Counted from the first letter of the stretch, positions 1 to 7,594 are shown. The stretch is 64,000 nt of DNA from Paenibacillus sp. MAHUQ-63 (GCF_028765165.1 NZ_JARADB010000009.1:1-64000), one strand, 5' to 3'. The notes: generated by a model not told the origin, from the letters alone. Numbers and translations are program-made.

Positions 1-10
1 GCTTTGACTG

Positions 11-127
11 TTTGGTGATGATGGCGGAGGGGACCCACGCGTTCCCATCTCGAACACGACCGTTAAGCCCTCCAGCGTCGATGGTACTTGAACCGCAGGG
101 TTCTGGGAGAGTAGAACGTTGCCAAGC
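11..127 (+). rRNA. rrf: 5S ribosomal RNA
   Basis: The stretch has the conserved Firmicutes 5S signature: TTTGGTG at the 5' end pairing with the GCCAAGC 3' end, the central CCGTTAAGCCCTCCAGCG segment and the GGGAGAGTAG loop E/helix IV region. Length is about 117 nt, normal for 5S. It is the last gene of an rRNA operon whose 16S and 23S lie outside the window to the left, and it is followed at once by an intrinsic terminator. The ends are placed by pairing and may be off by a base or two. Confidence 0.95.
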
Positions 128-131
128 AGAT

Positions 132-163
132 AGACCTCACTTTTAATAGTGAGGTCTTTTTCT
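132..163 (+). terminator. rRNA operon terminator
   Basis: AGACCTCAC pairs with GTGAGGTCT around an A/T-rich loop and is followed by a T-rich run, directly behind the 5S gene. Confidence 0.9.
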
Positions 164-487
164 TCTATTTTAGCATATTAATTATTTACTTATTAAACTT
201 AGCAGAGCTATAAGATCAATTCTTCAAATGCGTATCTATTGATAGAAACTCACTCGGCTAATGTATGTTTCAATCCAGAACTCTATCGTGTGTTTTTAAG
301 GTTTGCCAATTATTTAATAGTGTAATAACATAGCTTCACGGAACCAATTTATTGAACTGGGATTACGAGAATATATCGGCTAAAGAGTTTCTACATTAAG
401 CGTATGAACGAGCAAAAAGGCTGGAAGCATTACGCTTACGGGACCAGTAGGTTCAAGTAATCGATGAGACGAGAAGGGGGAACCGAA
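164..487. other. gene-free stretch after the rRNA operon
   Basis: About 320 bases of A/T-rich sequence between the rRNA terminator and the DinB-like gene. No open frame here has a family resemblance or a good ribosome-binding site, and no clear promoter or hairpin was found apart from the GAAGGGGG ribosome-binding site at its right end. Confidence 0.5.
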
Positions 488-943
488 ATGAAGACGATCA
501 AGCGCATGATGGATCACCTGTACTGGGCGGACGGACGCATCTTGGACGCTCTCGACGAGAGTGAGACCAAGAACAAGGACCTGCTGAAGCTGGTACGGCA
601 CGTCGCGGTCGCGGAACGAGTCTGGCTGTCCCGGTTGCAGGGCAAGGGCAGCGCGCAATATTCGTTGTGGGAGGAAGCGGAAGACCTGACGGTGATCCGG
701 ACGATGTTCGAAGAAAACGCCGAGCATTATCGTATCTATATCGAAGGGCTTGAGGAATCCGAGTTGGACGAGATGATCGACTATGCGAACCTGAGCGGGG
801 TTCTGTTCCGAACGTCCGTCCGGGACATCCTATTGCAAGTCCTCTTACATGGGCAATACCACCGGGGGCAGATCAACCGGGCACTTCGGATCGAATCGGC
901 AGAGCCTGCTCAAGTCGATTACATTACGTTCGCGAGGCTCTAA
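488..943 (+). CDS. DinB family protein
   Basis: A 151-residue four-helix-bundle protein of the DinB/YfiT superfamily. The family's three metal-binding histidines are recognisable: H38 in RHVAVAERVW and H121/H125 in HGQYHRGQI. Members are cytoplasmic metal-binding proteins, several being thiol-dependent transferases (bacillithiol S-transferases), others of unknown function; the substrate here cannot be read from sequence. The start at 488 is chosen because GAAGGGGG lies just upstream; an earlier in-frame ATG at 464 has no such site. The gene stands alone and is followed by a hairpin at 1003-1040. Confidence 0.85.
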   Translation: MKTIKRMMDHLYWADGRILDALDESETKNKDLLKLVRHVAVAERVWLSRLQGKGSAQYSLWEEAEDLTVIRTMFEENAEHYRIYIEGLEESELDEMIDYANLSGVLFRTSVRDILLQVLLHGQYHRGQINRALRIESAEPAQVDYITFARL

Positions 944-1002
944 CAGGGCCTAATAATGTGTCAATGAGACAATATGGCTTAAAATCCATTTTTGATTTTC
1001 AC

Positions 1003-1040
1003 CACAAGGCCGGCAAACCTTTGAGTTTACTGGCCTTGTG
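1003..1040 (+). terminator. probable terminator hairpin
   Basis: CACAAGGCC and GGCCTTGTG form a perfect 9-bp stem between the DinB-like and MarR genes. The following TAATTTGT is only moderately T-rich, so termination strength is uncertain. Confidence 0.55.
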
Positions 1041-1075
1041 TAATTTGTCTCCCATCCAAACGATATGGATTCTGC

Positions 1076-1104
1076 TTGACATTGGTTTGATGTCAAACTA
1101 TAAT
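1076..1104 (+). promoter_or_regulatory. marR promoter with embedded operator
   Basis: TTGACA (1076-1081), a 17-bp spacer and TATAAT (1099-1104) form a consensus sigma-A promoter. The spacer carries the perfect palindrome GTTTGA-TG-TCAAAC (1085-1098), so a bound dimer would sit between the -35 and -10 boxes. The same palindrome recurs at 1551-1564 before the next gene, which suggests both are targets of the MarR protein encoded here. Expected transcription start is about 1111, the A of the ATG. Confidence 0.8.
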
Positions 1105-1110
1105 GCGAAT

Positions 1111-1533
1111 ATGGAAACAAGAGATGTGATTTCATTGATCTCCAAAATTAGGGAAGAGGTCAATCGGTTTATTGTATCGGAAATGGAGAGATATGGGCTG
1201 GACGGTATTGCCACGTCACATGGGGATATAATCTATTCCCTATTTAAGAATCCCAGACTCACGATGGCTGAGATATCCAAGGGAATTAATAAGGATAAGT
1301 CTACCGTCACTGCACTTGTTGAAAAGTTGGTCCGGCTTGGATACGTAACTAAAGAAAGGAGCAAAGAGGACACAAGGGTTGTTTATGTTGCTTTAACCAA
1401 TAAGGGGAGAGAACTGGAACCTGCCTTCGATGCAATATCCGAAAAATTGCTAACCGTGTTTTACTCTAACATTTCAGATAAAGAAAAAAAAGATGTTCTT
1501 AGCGTGTTAACAAAGATTTATAACAACTTTTGA
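1111..1533 (+). CDS. MarR family transcriptional regulator
   Basis: A 140-residue winged-helix repressor of the MarR family. The recognition part reads LTMAEISKGINKDKSTVTAL followed by the wing with the family's DTR motif (SKEDTRVVYVALTNKG), and the ends form the dimerisation helices. The frame is open upstream to 958, but the added residues do not look like MarR and would cross the terminator hairpin and the promoter. The start METRDV at 1111 gives the usual family length and coincides with the predicted transcription start, so the mRNA is probably leaderless; no ribosome-binding site is seen. It probably represses itself and the downstream hydrolase through the shared GTTTGA-N2-TCAAAC palindrome; the inducer is unknown. 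Confidence 0.85.
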   Translation: METRDVISLISKIREEVNRFIVSEMERYGLDGIATSHGDIIYSLFKNPRLTMAEISKGINKDKSTVTALVEKLVRLGYVTKERSKEDTRVVYVALTNKGRELEPAFDAISEKLLTVFYSNISDKEKKDVLSVLTKIYNNF

Positions 1534-1550
1534 TTTTTTTTGAACAAATA

Positions 1551-1564
1551 GTTTGATATCAAAC
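1551..1564 (+). promoter_or_regulatory. second MarR-type operator
   Basis: GTTTGA-TA-TCAAAC is a perfect palindrome differing only in the two central bases from the one in the marR promoter. It lies 25 bp before the start of the alpha/beta hydrolase gene. A TTGAAC box at 1540-1545 could be a -35 element, but no convincing -10 is seen. Confidence 0.7.
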
Positions 1565-1589
1565 CAACGTAAAGAGAGGGGAAAACATC

Positions 1590-2402
1590 GTGCGAGATTA
1601 TACGAAAGCATTGCCTGACCATACGGAAACTTATATTGGGGAGAACGATTTATTCTTAGAGATTTTCGAAGGGGAGACCGTCTCAGAAAACAGGCCGCCG
1701 TTACTTTTTGTCCACGGTGCTTATACAGGCAGTTGGATGTGGAGCAAATACATTCCTCACTTTATAAGTGATGGGTGGAAATGCTTTGTCATGAACTTGA
1801 GATGTCACTACAAAAGCAGGGTGCTGGATATAACAAAGATCACTTTCGAAGATTATTTGGAGGATATTAAAGAGGTTATCGCGATGTGCGGAGTCCCGCC
1901 GATTCTAATCGGATTCAGCATGGGCGGAATTTTGGGCCAGAAACTGGCTGAAACTGTTGATCTTGCCGGTTTGGTGTTGATCGATTCAAGCATAAGCAGG
2001 GAAGTTCATGATCTAGTTCCTTACAAGGAATTAGCACAGATGTCTCCAGGCATGATTGTGCCGCCGCCGGTACGCGTTGAGCATTCAACGATCGACGAGT
2101 CGGCGGATGACATTGCATTCCAAAGAAAATATTTGGCGATGGAATCATCAAAGGCGTTTAGTGCTTTTTCTTATTTATATGGATCGAAGGGCATCTCTAT
2201 AGAAAGTAACTCGATTTCTTGCCCATGCTTGGTTATCAAAGCAGTAAATTGTGAAGATGACGATCGTCGAGGGAGACTGACAGCTGAACACCTCCATGCC
2301 CAATATATGGGCATTAGTCATACAACTCACACGGGCTTGCTTGTAGGACAGAGATACAGGGAGCCGGTGGATGGAATCATGGAATGGTTAAAAGGTTTCT
2401 AA
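1590..2402 (+). CDS. alpha/beta hydrolase
   Basis: A 270-residue cytoplasmic alpha/beta-hydrolase-fold enzyme. The oxyanion-hole segment is FVHGAYTGSW (residues 40-49), the nucleophile elbow is GFSMGG with Ser110, and the catalytic His is probably in the SHTTHTG segment near the C-terminus. The start is GTG at 1590 with AGAGAGGGG upstream. It follows marR by 56 bp and has its own copy of the MarR palindrome, so it is the likely target of that regulator. Ester, lactone or peroxide chemistry are all possible in this superfamily; the substrate is not predicted. Confidence 0.85.
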   Translation: MRDYTKALPDHTETYIGENDLFLEIFEGETVSENRPPLLFVHGAYTGSWMWSKYIPHFISDGWKCFVMNLRCHYKSRVLDITKITFEDYLEDIKEVIAMCGVPPILIGFSMGGILGQKLAETVDLAGLVLIDSSISREVHDLVPYKELAQMSPGMIVPPPVRVEHSTIDESADDIAFQRKYLAMESSKAFSAFSYLYGSKGISIESNSISCPCLVIKAVNCEDDDRRGRLTAEHLHAQYMGISHTTHTGLLVGQRYREPVDGIMEWLKGF

Positions 2403-2446
2403 GAAGTCCTCCGGCTACCTTTCATTAACACTAGGGACGAAATAGC

Positions 2447-2863
2447 TTAGTCTATATCCTCAATAACAGCAATTCCATCTATTTCAAGAAGGCAAGAAGG
2501 ACGGGCAAATTCCGAAACAAATAAAACGGTGACCAAAGGTGGATTTTCTAAAATACCAGCTACCTCTTGGAACGCTTTGTAACCAATTCGCGGGTCGCTC
2601 CCACTGACTAAATATATATTGAGTTTAACCAGGTTGGCGAAACTTGCATTTTCAGAAGCTAGTATAGTTGCGATATTATTAAGCGCCTGCCTTGTCTGCA
2701 ATTCCAAATCGCCAGCCCCGATTAGTTCACCTGATGAATTAGTAGCGTTTTGTCCGCCTATGTAAATTGTTTTTGCCTTTCCACTTACTGTGATCGCTTG
2801 ACTAAATGCTTTTGATACAAATAAACCCTCCGGGTTTTTATGCTCCATTTTGAAAGTAGACAT
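2447..2863 (-). CDS. RidA/YjgF family protein
   Basis: A 138-residue member of the RidA (YjgF/YER057c/UK114) family, trimeric cytoplasmic proteins of which the type member hydrolyses reactive enamine/imine intermediates. The family's ligand-binding arginine is present as Arg121 in EFARPSCLLEIDGIAV, together with the glycine-rich IYIGGQ strand. The N-terminal arm is a little longer than in canonical RidA, so it may belong to a divergent Rid subgroup. AAGGAGGAAAA precedes the ATG. The promoter carries a long palindrome (2908-2938), but no regulator gene lies beside it. It converges on the alpha/beta hydrolase gene. Confidence 0.85.
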   Translation of the reverse strand: MSTFKMEHKNPEGLFVSKAFSQAITVSGKAKTIYIGGQNATNSSGELIGAGDLELQTRQALNNIATILASENASFANLVKLNIYLVSGSDPRIGYKAFQEVAGILENPPLVTVLFVSEFARPSCLLEIDGIAVIEDID

Positions 2864-2898
2864 TTGGTTTTCCTCCTTAAGAATCGTGTTCTACTTTT

Positions 2899-2938
2899 AT
2901 TATAAGAAACTTCACTGACAGTTACTGTCAGTGAAGTT
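2899..2938 (-). promoter_or_regulatory. ridA-like gene promoter with long palindromic operator
   Basis: On the minus strand TATAAT (2899-2904) lies just downstream of a perfect inverted repeat whose 14-bp arms, AACTTCACTGACAG and its complement, are separated by TTA (2908-2938). The core TGACAGTNACTGTCA looks like a TetR-type operator and covers the -35 region. It could also extrude as a hairpin, but no T-run follows, so a terminator is unlikely. Confidence 0.65.
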
Positions 2939-2944
2939 GCTAAA

Positions 2945-3145
2945 CTAATTCCTGAATTCTACTTGCTGCGGTTTTTTGTTTAATTTGTTGAATTGGTCAA
3001 GTCCCCAGATCCAAACCGTTCCATCTTTTTTGATAATGGACTCTGTTGTCACAGCGTAACTGGTGATATTAACTGAAGCAGCGTCTTCAATACCATCCAA
3101 TTTAAAAAATCTTTCCAGACCTTTTGGGGTAGAAGTTTCAAGAAT
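2945..3145 (-). pseudogene. C-terminal remnant of an RCC1-repeat protein
   Basis: Read on the minus strand, this open stretch of 66 codons ends in TAG and has no start: an in-frame TGA lies directly upstream at 3146-3148. The translation contains KKDGTVWIWGLDQFNKL, the hallmark blade motif of RCC1/BLIP-II-type beta-propeller repeats, preceded by a blade segment SVNITSYAVTTESI. The rest of the propeller is missing, so this is the tail of a decayed secreted or surface RCC1-like protein. Confidence 0.6.
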
Positions 3146-3302
3146 TCATAATTTTTGAGAATATTTCCCTTGGATACTAACTATATGGAATTGCAATTTC
3201 AGTATCGATCTGGTTCAGGGGAAATTCCAGCCTCGGTTGTCGTGACCACAATAACGAGATCGCAGGAGCTAGGAAAGGGGGCGTCTTTCAGGCTTTTAAA
3301 AC

Positions 3303-3349
3303 AAAAAAACAAGGACCAGCTGCCGCGGCATACTGTCCCTTGTTTTTTT
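3303..3349 (-). terminator. terminator of the small basic protein gene
   Basis: AACAAGGAC and GTCCCTTGTT pair and are flanked by A-run on the left and T-run on the right, giving a bidirectional intrinsic terminator just behind the minus-strand gene ending at 3363. Confidence 0.75.
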
Positions 3350-3362
3350 AAATTGCACAATG

Positions 3363-3551
3363 CTACTCGGTTGTCTTCTCACTTTTGCTGCTGATTGCTG
3401 ATTTTGCGGCGGCTTCCGCGGCGGCTTTAAGTCCCTTGCTTTTATAAGGCTTGGGGGCGCTCTTTGCTCGATTGGCACTTACTTGCCAACGATTCCACCC
3501 CTTTTTATCCGTCCCTCTGCCTGTACCGCCTTTACCTTTTGCTTTACTCAT
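3363..3551 (-). CDS. small basic conserved hypothetical protein
   Basis: A 62-residue, strongly basic, Lys/Gly/Ala-rich protein beginning MSKAKGKGGTGRGTDKKGWN, with a Trp-Asn-Arg-Trp motif and an Ala-rich tail. It has no membrane segment or signal peptide. Similar small basic proteins occur in Bacilli, but I know of no assigned function; the charge would fit nucleic-acid binding. It has its own start with a GGAG-like site and a strong terminator, and follows the HEAT-repeat gene in the same direction by 25 bp, so the two may be cotranscribed. Confidence 0.7.
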   Translation of the reverse strand: MSKAKGKGGTGRGTDKKGWNRWQVSANRAKSAPKPYKSKGLKAAAEAAAKSAISSKSEKTTE

Positions 3552-3576
3552 GTGTTCACTCCATTACGTTGTGTTT

Positions 3577-4017
3577 CTACTTCTTCAGTAACGAGGCCCA
3601 CGTCGATTCAAGCCATTGGTCAAACTCTGGTCCCTTGTCGCCTTCGTAAGTATCATATACATCGCTTCTCGTTTTTTGTAACTTCTCCTTAAATTCTTCG
3701 AATGTGTGGCCATCTGGTAAGCTTTTCTTAATTCTTAGCAAAATTTTACCTGCACCTTTTATCAAGTCGCCTTTTTTCCTTGACGGTAGCTTGACATCCT
3801 CACCAAATGCTTTGAGTTTACGATAGGCGGCCTCTTGGATAGGGTAAACAGCATCACTAGTCATCAAACGCGTTAGTATGTTAATGGCTTGTTGGTCATT
3901 ATACTGACCTAACTCTTCAACTGCTGCTAACCGTTCTCTCCAGTTGGATGTTCGATTGGCTGATTTCTTTAATTCTTCGAATTTCGCGGGGATTTCATTG
4001 GTACGTTCAATGTTCAA
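3577..4017 (-). CDS. HEAT-repeat protein
   Basis: A 146-residue soluble all-helical protein. The segment NWRERLAAVEELGQYNDQQA followed by a second helix pair with DAVYPIQEAAYRKLKAFG is typical of HEAT/PBS-lyase repeats, which act as binding scaffolds. The C-terminal half (SRKKGDLIKGAGK onward) is a separate conserved helical part without a name known to me. AGAAGGAG lies 10 bases before the TTG at 4017, so that codon is preferred to the in-frame ATG at 4062, which lacks a site. Function unknown. Confidence 0.75.
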   Translation of the reverse strand: MNIERTNEIPAKFEELKKSANRTSNWRERLAAVEELGQYNDQQAINILTRLMTSDAVYPIQEAAYRKLKAFGEDVKLPSRKKGDLIKGAGKILLRIKKSLPDGHTFEEFKEKLQKTRSDVYDTYEGDKGPEFDQWLESTWASLLKK

Positions 4018-4537
4018 CGGATTTAGGCTCCTTCTTGCTGCTGAAACTATAATAAGTTTCATTGATTAGACTGATGTTACACCTTTTTTGCGATGAATGC
4101 CAACTTTTGACGGAGTTATTTAATGGTTTCGTTGATTTTAGCGTAATCGCTTAACCAAATGTGAATGTGGAGCATCAAAATGCTGTTTAATTTTCGAACA
4201 ATGACATTCTTTCAGAAGTTCCTTTCAACTGAAAATACGCATGAGTAAATTGGAAAAAAGCCGGTCAATGAAGGATCACGTTAACGGTGGTGAATGTGAA
4301 ATGATCAGGGAGCAGATCGAAACGGTGGTTGCTGTCGCTGATTGAAGTAACGGGCAGGTTAAATTAAGGGTGTGACAGGAGTGGCTCTATCTTTATATAT
4401 TGATGTATACTTTGAGGTCAAGTTGTGCTTTGTGTTTGGATAAATTACGGTGAGCCGCATCACAAGTGATGGTAGATTAGGTTTACACTTAAATTCATGG
4501 TAGTATAGAGCTACATTAAAGAGGATGTGAATCAATC
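4018..4537. other. gene-free stretch with a repeat trace
   Basis: About 520 bases without a convincing gene. TTGAAGTAACGGGCAGGTT (from 4342) resembles TTGAAGTAACGGACCTT (from 5785), so both may be worn copies of an interspersed repeat. The right end holds the ribosome-binding region (AGAGGATGTG) of the GIY-YIG gene. Nothing else was recognised. Confidence 0.4.
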
Positions 4538-4888
4538 GTGATCAATATAACCATACCGAAGCCAGACGTGACCCTAACCAAACAGAGTAATCCCCAGCAA
4601 AGCAATATTTATGGGTTTACCGATTTTCATTTAATTTCTAGAGAAACAGGCGGAATATTTATGTTTTACAATGATAAAGATGAGCTGCTGTTTGTGGGGA
4701 AAGCGAGAAAGCTGCGCCCAAGAATTAAAAAACACTTTGAAGATACGGTATCGCCAGTCAAAAACCACAGAGATGAAATTACGAAAATCGAGGTTTGTAT
4801 CGTTGAAGGACTTCTGGATCGAGCTATCTATGAAATCTATATTGCAAATAAGTACAGAGCGAAGTACAATGCAGACAGAGTACTGTAA
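4538..4888 (+). CDS. GIY-YIG nuclease family protein
   Basis: A 116-residue stand-alone GIY-YIG domain. The first strand pair is GGIFMFYNDKDELLFVGKA, in which GIF replaces GIY and FVG replaces YVG, followed by the family's arginine region (RKLRPRIKKHF) and the C-terminal metal-ligand glutamate in YEIYIANKY. The family cuts DNA with one Mg ion; small free-standing members in Bacilli have no established role. An N-terminal extension of about 37 residues precedes the domain. The start is GTG at 4538. A terminator follows. Confidence 0.8.
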   Translation: MINITIPKPDVTLTKQSNPQQSNIYGFTDFHLISRETGGIFMFYNDKDELLFVGKARKLRPRIKKHFEDTVSPVKNHRDEITKIEVCIVEGLLDRAIYEIYIANKYRAKYNADRVL

Positions 4889-4916
4889 AACGAACGGCAG
4901 CTTACTATAATTAAAA

Positions 4917-4963
4917 TAAAAGCACAGAACGTTATCCGATAGGAACTCGTTTTGTGCTTTTTT
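4917..4963 (+). terminator. intrinsic terminator
   Basis: AAAAGCACA pairs with TGTGCTTTT, extended by a GAACG/CTCGTT inner region, and is followed by a T-run. Confidence 0.85.
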
Positions 4964-5120
4964 GAGTTTCCTTAACGGATTGCTGACCCATATGAGCAGG
5001 TGAAATCCCCCTGTTGTAGAAGATAATATGTACAAAGGAATAATGAGGAACGATAGATGGGGTGATCATGACTACCGGGGGAATCCTTCTGGTTAAACGA
5101 TTTCAGGAGGTGGAAGCTCA

Positions 5121-5462
5121 ATGAAAAATCGCCCTCTAAGATTCATTATTATTGGCCTTTCCGTTTTCTTATTAATGGTATTTTGTTTTGACGAGCTTCA
5201 AAAGATTTCTCTAAAGCATGATGTAACAAATTATTTATTACAACAGGGTTACTCAAAGGATCATATTAAAAGTATAAGAACTTACTCTTCCAAAGCGCCA
5301 CGATATAGTGCAAGAGTAGTTTTTTCTGATGAAGATAACATAATTTATTATTATAAGAGTGACAAAAACGGGGTTAGGCAATTTGGCACTCCAAGTTTTG
5401 TAGGTGGGAATGAAGTGTCAGATGCCTACAAGTTAAAACATTCAGATGGACCTTTCAACTAA
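5121..5462 (+). CDS. DUF3139-like membrane-anchored protein
   Basis: A 113-residue protein with one N-terminal membrane segment (FIIIGLSVFLLMVFCF) and an extracytoplasmic domain that resembles the DUF3139 family of small Bacillus proteins: the HDVTNYLLQQGYSKDHIKSI helix followed by short strands (YSARVVFSDEDNIIYYY). The role of this family is unknown. CAGGAGGTGG stands before the ATG. The stop lies 55 bp before the TTG of a second small membrane protein, which may be in the same transcript. Confidence 0.7.
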   Translation: MKNRPLRFIIIGLSVFLLMVFCFDELQKISLKHDVTNYLLQQGYSKDHIKSIRTYSSKAPRYSARVVFSDEDNIIYYYKSDKNGVRQFGTPSFVGGNEVSDAYKLKHSDGPFN

Positions 5463-5517
5463 CGAGGAGACGATGGCTAAGCTTCAGAAAGTCTGTCATG
5501 GTGGAAGAGGGGATGTT

Positions 5518-5664
5518 TTGGATAGAAGAAAACGAAAGTTAGTTGCCCTTATTATTTTTATTATTATGCTAAATGTAGTGGCAAACTTCCGATGGAATTA
5601 TAACAACTTTGAAGGTGATATGAGATACAAAACAGATCGATGGACTAATAAAGTCTGGGTTTAA
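5518..5664 (+). CDS. small single-pass membrane protein
   Basis: A probable 48-residue protein starting at TTG 5518 behind GAAGAGGGG. It reads as a basic N-terminus (MDRRKRK), a membrane helix (LVALIIFIIMLNVVANF) and a short tail with RYKTDRWTNKVW. Tails of the type Arg/Tyr-x-Asp-x-Trp-Thr recur in small membrane proteins of Bacilli but have no known function. The frame is open further upstream, overlapping the preceding gene, but without a ribosome-binding site. Moderate confidence because of its size. Confidence 0.5.
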   Translation: MDRRKRKLVALIIFIIMLNVVANFRWNYNNFEGDMRYKTDRWTNKVWV

Positions 5665-5820
5665 TTTTATCCGCCCCTTGCAAAAAAGAAAGAATTTTAC
5701 GAGAAGTAGTCTGTTGAGCTAAGCGGAGAACGATAGCGCATACAAAGGACAGCTGCCTGCCGTAGCCATCTGCCCCTTGTTTCCTTGAAGTAACGGACCT
5801 TATCTTAAAGGATTGACCGG

Positions 5821-6834
5821 TCAGAATTTGATGCATATTTTCCCGAAATGTTCACCACTCTCTAAGTATTGAAGCGCTTCTACTGCTTGTTCGAATGGGA
5901 ATATGCGGTCCACGACCGGCCGGAGAACGTAATGCTCTATCGCCCGGTTCATCGCCTCGAACATAGCGCGACTGCCAACATTGATCGCTTGGAACCGCGC
6001 TTTTCTCAGTATAGCAGGAACCAGATCCAGCCCCTCCACACGAGCTCCGGACAGCACACCGACAATGCTGATCTGTCCGCCTACCCGCAATGCCGATATC
6101 GAGCGGTTTAAGGTAACGGCACCGCCCAAATCGACAATATGATCTGCTCCCAGCCCATTTGTCAGATTTATCACAGCTTTGTCCCAATCAGGGCTTTGTC
6201 TATAGTTAATCCCAGCATCGGCGCCCAGCATTTTCACCCGCTCGAGCTTCTCGTCGCTGCTCGAAGTCACGATGACGGTTGCTCCATGAAGCTTGGCGAA
6301 TTGAAGGGCGAACAGCGATACGCCACCTGTACCTTGGACGACGACTGTATCCCCAGCCTTGACCTTTCCTTCCTCCACAATAGCGTGCCAAGCGGTCACA
6401 GCTGCGCAGGGCAGTGCAGCGGCCTCTTCATCCGATAGATACGCAGGTACATGAACTAAGCCATCTTCGGGAAGGACCGCGTATTCCGCCAGTAGTCCGT
6501 CTAATGGACTCCCGAGTGTGCTCATCCAGTTTGCTTTCGTAGGTTCACCGCTGATCCAACTCTGGGTAAAGATTCCGCTGACCCGATCCCCCAGCTTCAA
6601 GCGGGAGACCTGCTCTCCCAATGCAACAACCTCGCCTACTCCGTCGGATACCGGAATCAGTGGCTCCTGCAGATGCGGGTTATAGAAACCTCCAATCACG
6701 CCAAGGTCCCTCGAATTCAGCGACACTGCTCGCAGTTTGACAAGCACTTCGCCTGGACCGGGAACCGGTACGGGCCGTTCAGCAGCTACCAAATGATCGA
6801 GTCCAAAACCGCCTTGAATTTGATATACTTTCAT
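5821..6834 (-). CDS. zinc-independent MDR-family NAD(P)-dependent oxidoreductase
   Basis: A 337-residue medium-chain dehydrogenase/reductase. The N-terminal GroES-like domain includes GPGEVLVKLRAVSLNSRDLG and the cofactor domain the Rossmann motif GTGGVSLFALQFAK, followed by SSSDEKLERVKMLGAD. The catalytic and structural zinc cysteines of alcohol dehydrogenases are absent, so it belongs with the zinc-free quinone-oxidoreductase-like subgroup. AAGGAGACG precedes the ATG. It is divergent from the HxlR regulator at 6953, an arrangement typical of redox- or electrophile-responsive control of such enzymes; the substrate is unknown. Confidence 0.85.
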   Translation of the reverse strand: MKVYQIQGGFGLDHLVAAERPVPVPGPGEVLVKLRAVSLNSRDLGVIGGFYNPHLQEPLIPVSDGVGEVVALGEQVSRLKLGDRVSGIFTQSWISGEPTKANWMSTLGSPLDGLLAEYAVLPEDGLVHVPAYLSDEEAAALPCAAVTAWHAIVEEGKVKAGDTVVVQGTGGVSLFALQFAKLHGATVIVTSSSDEKLERVKMLGADAGINYRQSPDWDKAVINLTNGLGADHIVDLGGAVTLNRSISALRVGGQISIVGVLSGARVEGLDLVPAILRKARFQAINVGSRAMFEAMNRAIEHYVLRPVVDRIFPFEQAVEALQYLESGEHFGKICIKF

Positions 6835-6910
6835 AAGAATACGTCTCCTTTTCGATGGGGATGTATATACAATATTTCATTAACTAAAATAATGTAAGTA
6901 GGCACTTTGT

Positions 6911-6925
6911 GGTTCATTGGGAACC
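6911..6925. promoter_or_regulatory. candidate operator between MDR and hxlR genes
   Basis: GGTTC-ATTGG-GAACC is an inverted repeat in the 118-bp divergent intergenic region, just upstream of the hxlR ribosome-binding site. It is a plausible HxlR site, but only one copy was found. Confidence 0.35.
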
Positions 6926-6952
6926 TTTAGGTGCATAAAGGAGGACGTCCTA

Positions 6953-7342
6953 GTGAAAATTCCAACGAAAGTTATACACGCGGACATCTCGCTTTCCGTT
7001 TGCGGATACAGTAAGGTGCTCGAGATCATTTCTAACAAATGGACGGCACTTGTCATCTATGCATTAGAAGATGGAAGCATGCGTTACGGGGAGATTGGGA
7101 GGCGTATAGACGGCATATCTAAAAAGATGCTCACCCAGACGCTGCGGCAACTGGAACGGGATGGACTAGTCAAACGCGATATCACGGCATCTGTCCCTCC
7201 AATCGTCGATTACTCGCTAACTGCGCTGGGTGAAACCTTAACGGTACCGTTGAAACATTTGAAGCAGTGGACCTCCGCCTATTACTCTGAAGTTGAGAAA
7301 GCGCGGGAAGCATATGACGAAATAGAAAGCCCAAGCGATTAA
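6953..7342 (+). CDS. HxlR family transcriptional regulator
   Basis: A 129-residue winged-helix protein of the HxlR/DUF24 type. It contains the conserved N-terminal cysteine (Cys in SVCGYSKVLEIISNKW), the recognition part YGEIGRRIDGISKKMLTQTL and the wing RQLERDGLVKRD. In the characterised members YodB, CatR and HypR the cysteine near the N-terminus senses quinones or hypochlorite. The start is GTG 6953, eight bases behind AAGGAGG. It is divergent from an MDR oxidoreductase, which is its most likely target. Confidence 0.9.
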   Translation: MKIPTKVIHADISLSVCGYSKVLEIISNKWTALVIYALEDGSMRYGEIGRRIDGISKKMLTQTLRQLERDGLVKRDITASVPPIVDYSLTALGETLTVPLKHLKQWTSAYYSEVEKAREAYDEIESPSD

Positions 7343-7533
7343 TTTGTGATATCCTACAGATCCCACCGATTCAGTATATGGATTACCGGTCTCATATTGC
7401 TTTTGGTTGTGGTCTTATTTGGATCTTGCCGTTTGTGGGTCCGGGATAACTAGGGAGTGACTCGCCATGGGAGCTGCTCCCTGATTTCGTGTATTAGAAC
7501 TGAGTCTAGGTTTTACATCAAAACTCCAAATTA

Positions 7534-7594
7534 GTGATTGACTAATCAATAACAAGATGATAAGATGAGTTCAAGTTAGTGATTGATCAATTAC
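7534..7594 (+). promoter_or_regulatory. two copies of a GTGATTGA operator-like motif
   Basis: GTGATTGACTAATCAATAAC (7534-7553) and the near-palindrome GTGATTGATCAATTAC (7579-7594) lie 24-84 bp before the SDR gene. A related site (GTAATTGGTCAATCAATAA, 8589-8607) precedes the next gene. The pattern ATTGA-TCAAT suggests sites for a TetR-like dimer; no such regulator lies in the neighbourhood. Confidence 0.5.

Noticed and set aside
128-460. tRNA genes after the 5S rRNA
   Set aside because: A terminator follows the 5S at once and no cloverleaf or TTCGANTC-type arm was seen.
958-1110. N-terminal extension of the MarR frame back to 958
   Set aside because: No ribosome-binding site, no MarR resemblance, and it runs through a hairpin and a consensus promoter.
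2908-2938. Terminator reading of the 31-bp dyad
   Set aside because: No T-run on either side, and it lies directly upstream of a -10 box, so an operator is the better reading.
3155-3394. 79-residue plus-strand frame
   Set aside because: No ribosome-binding site, it runs through a terminator hairpin and into the small basic protein gene on the other strand; no family pattern.
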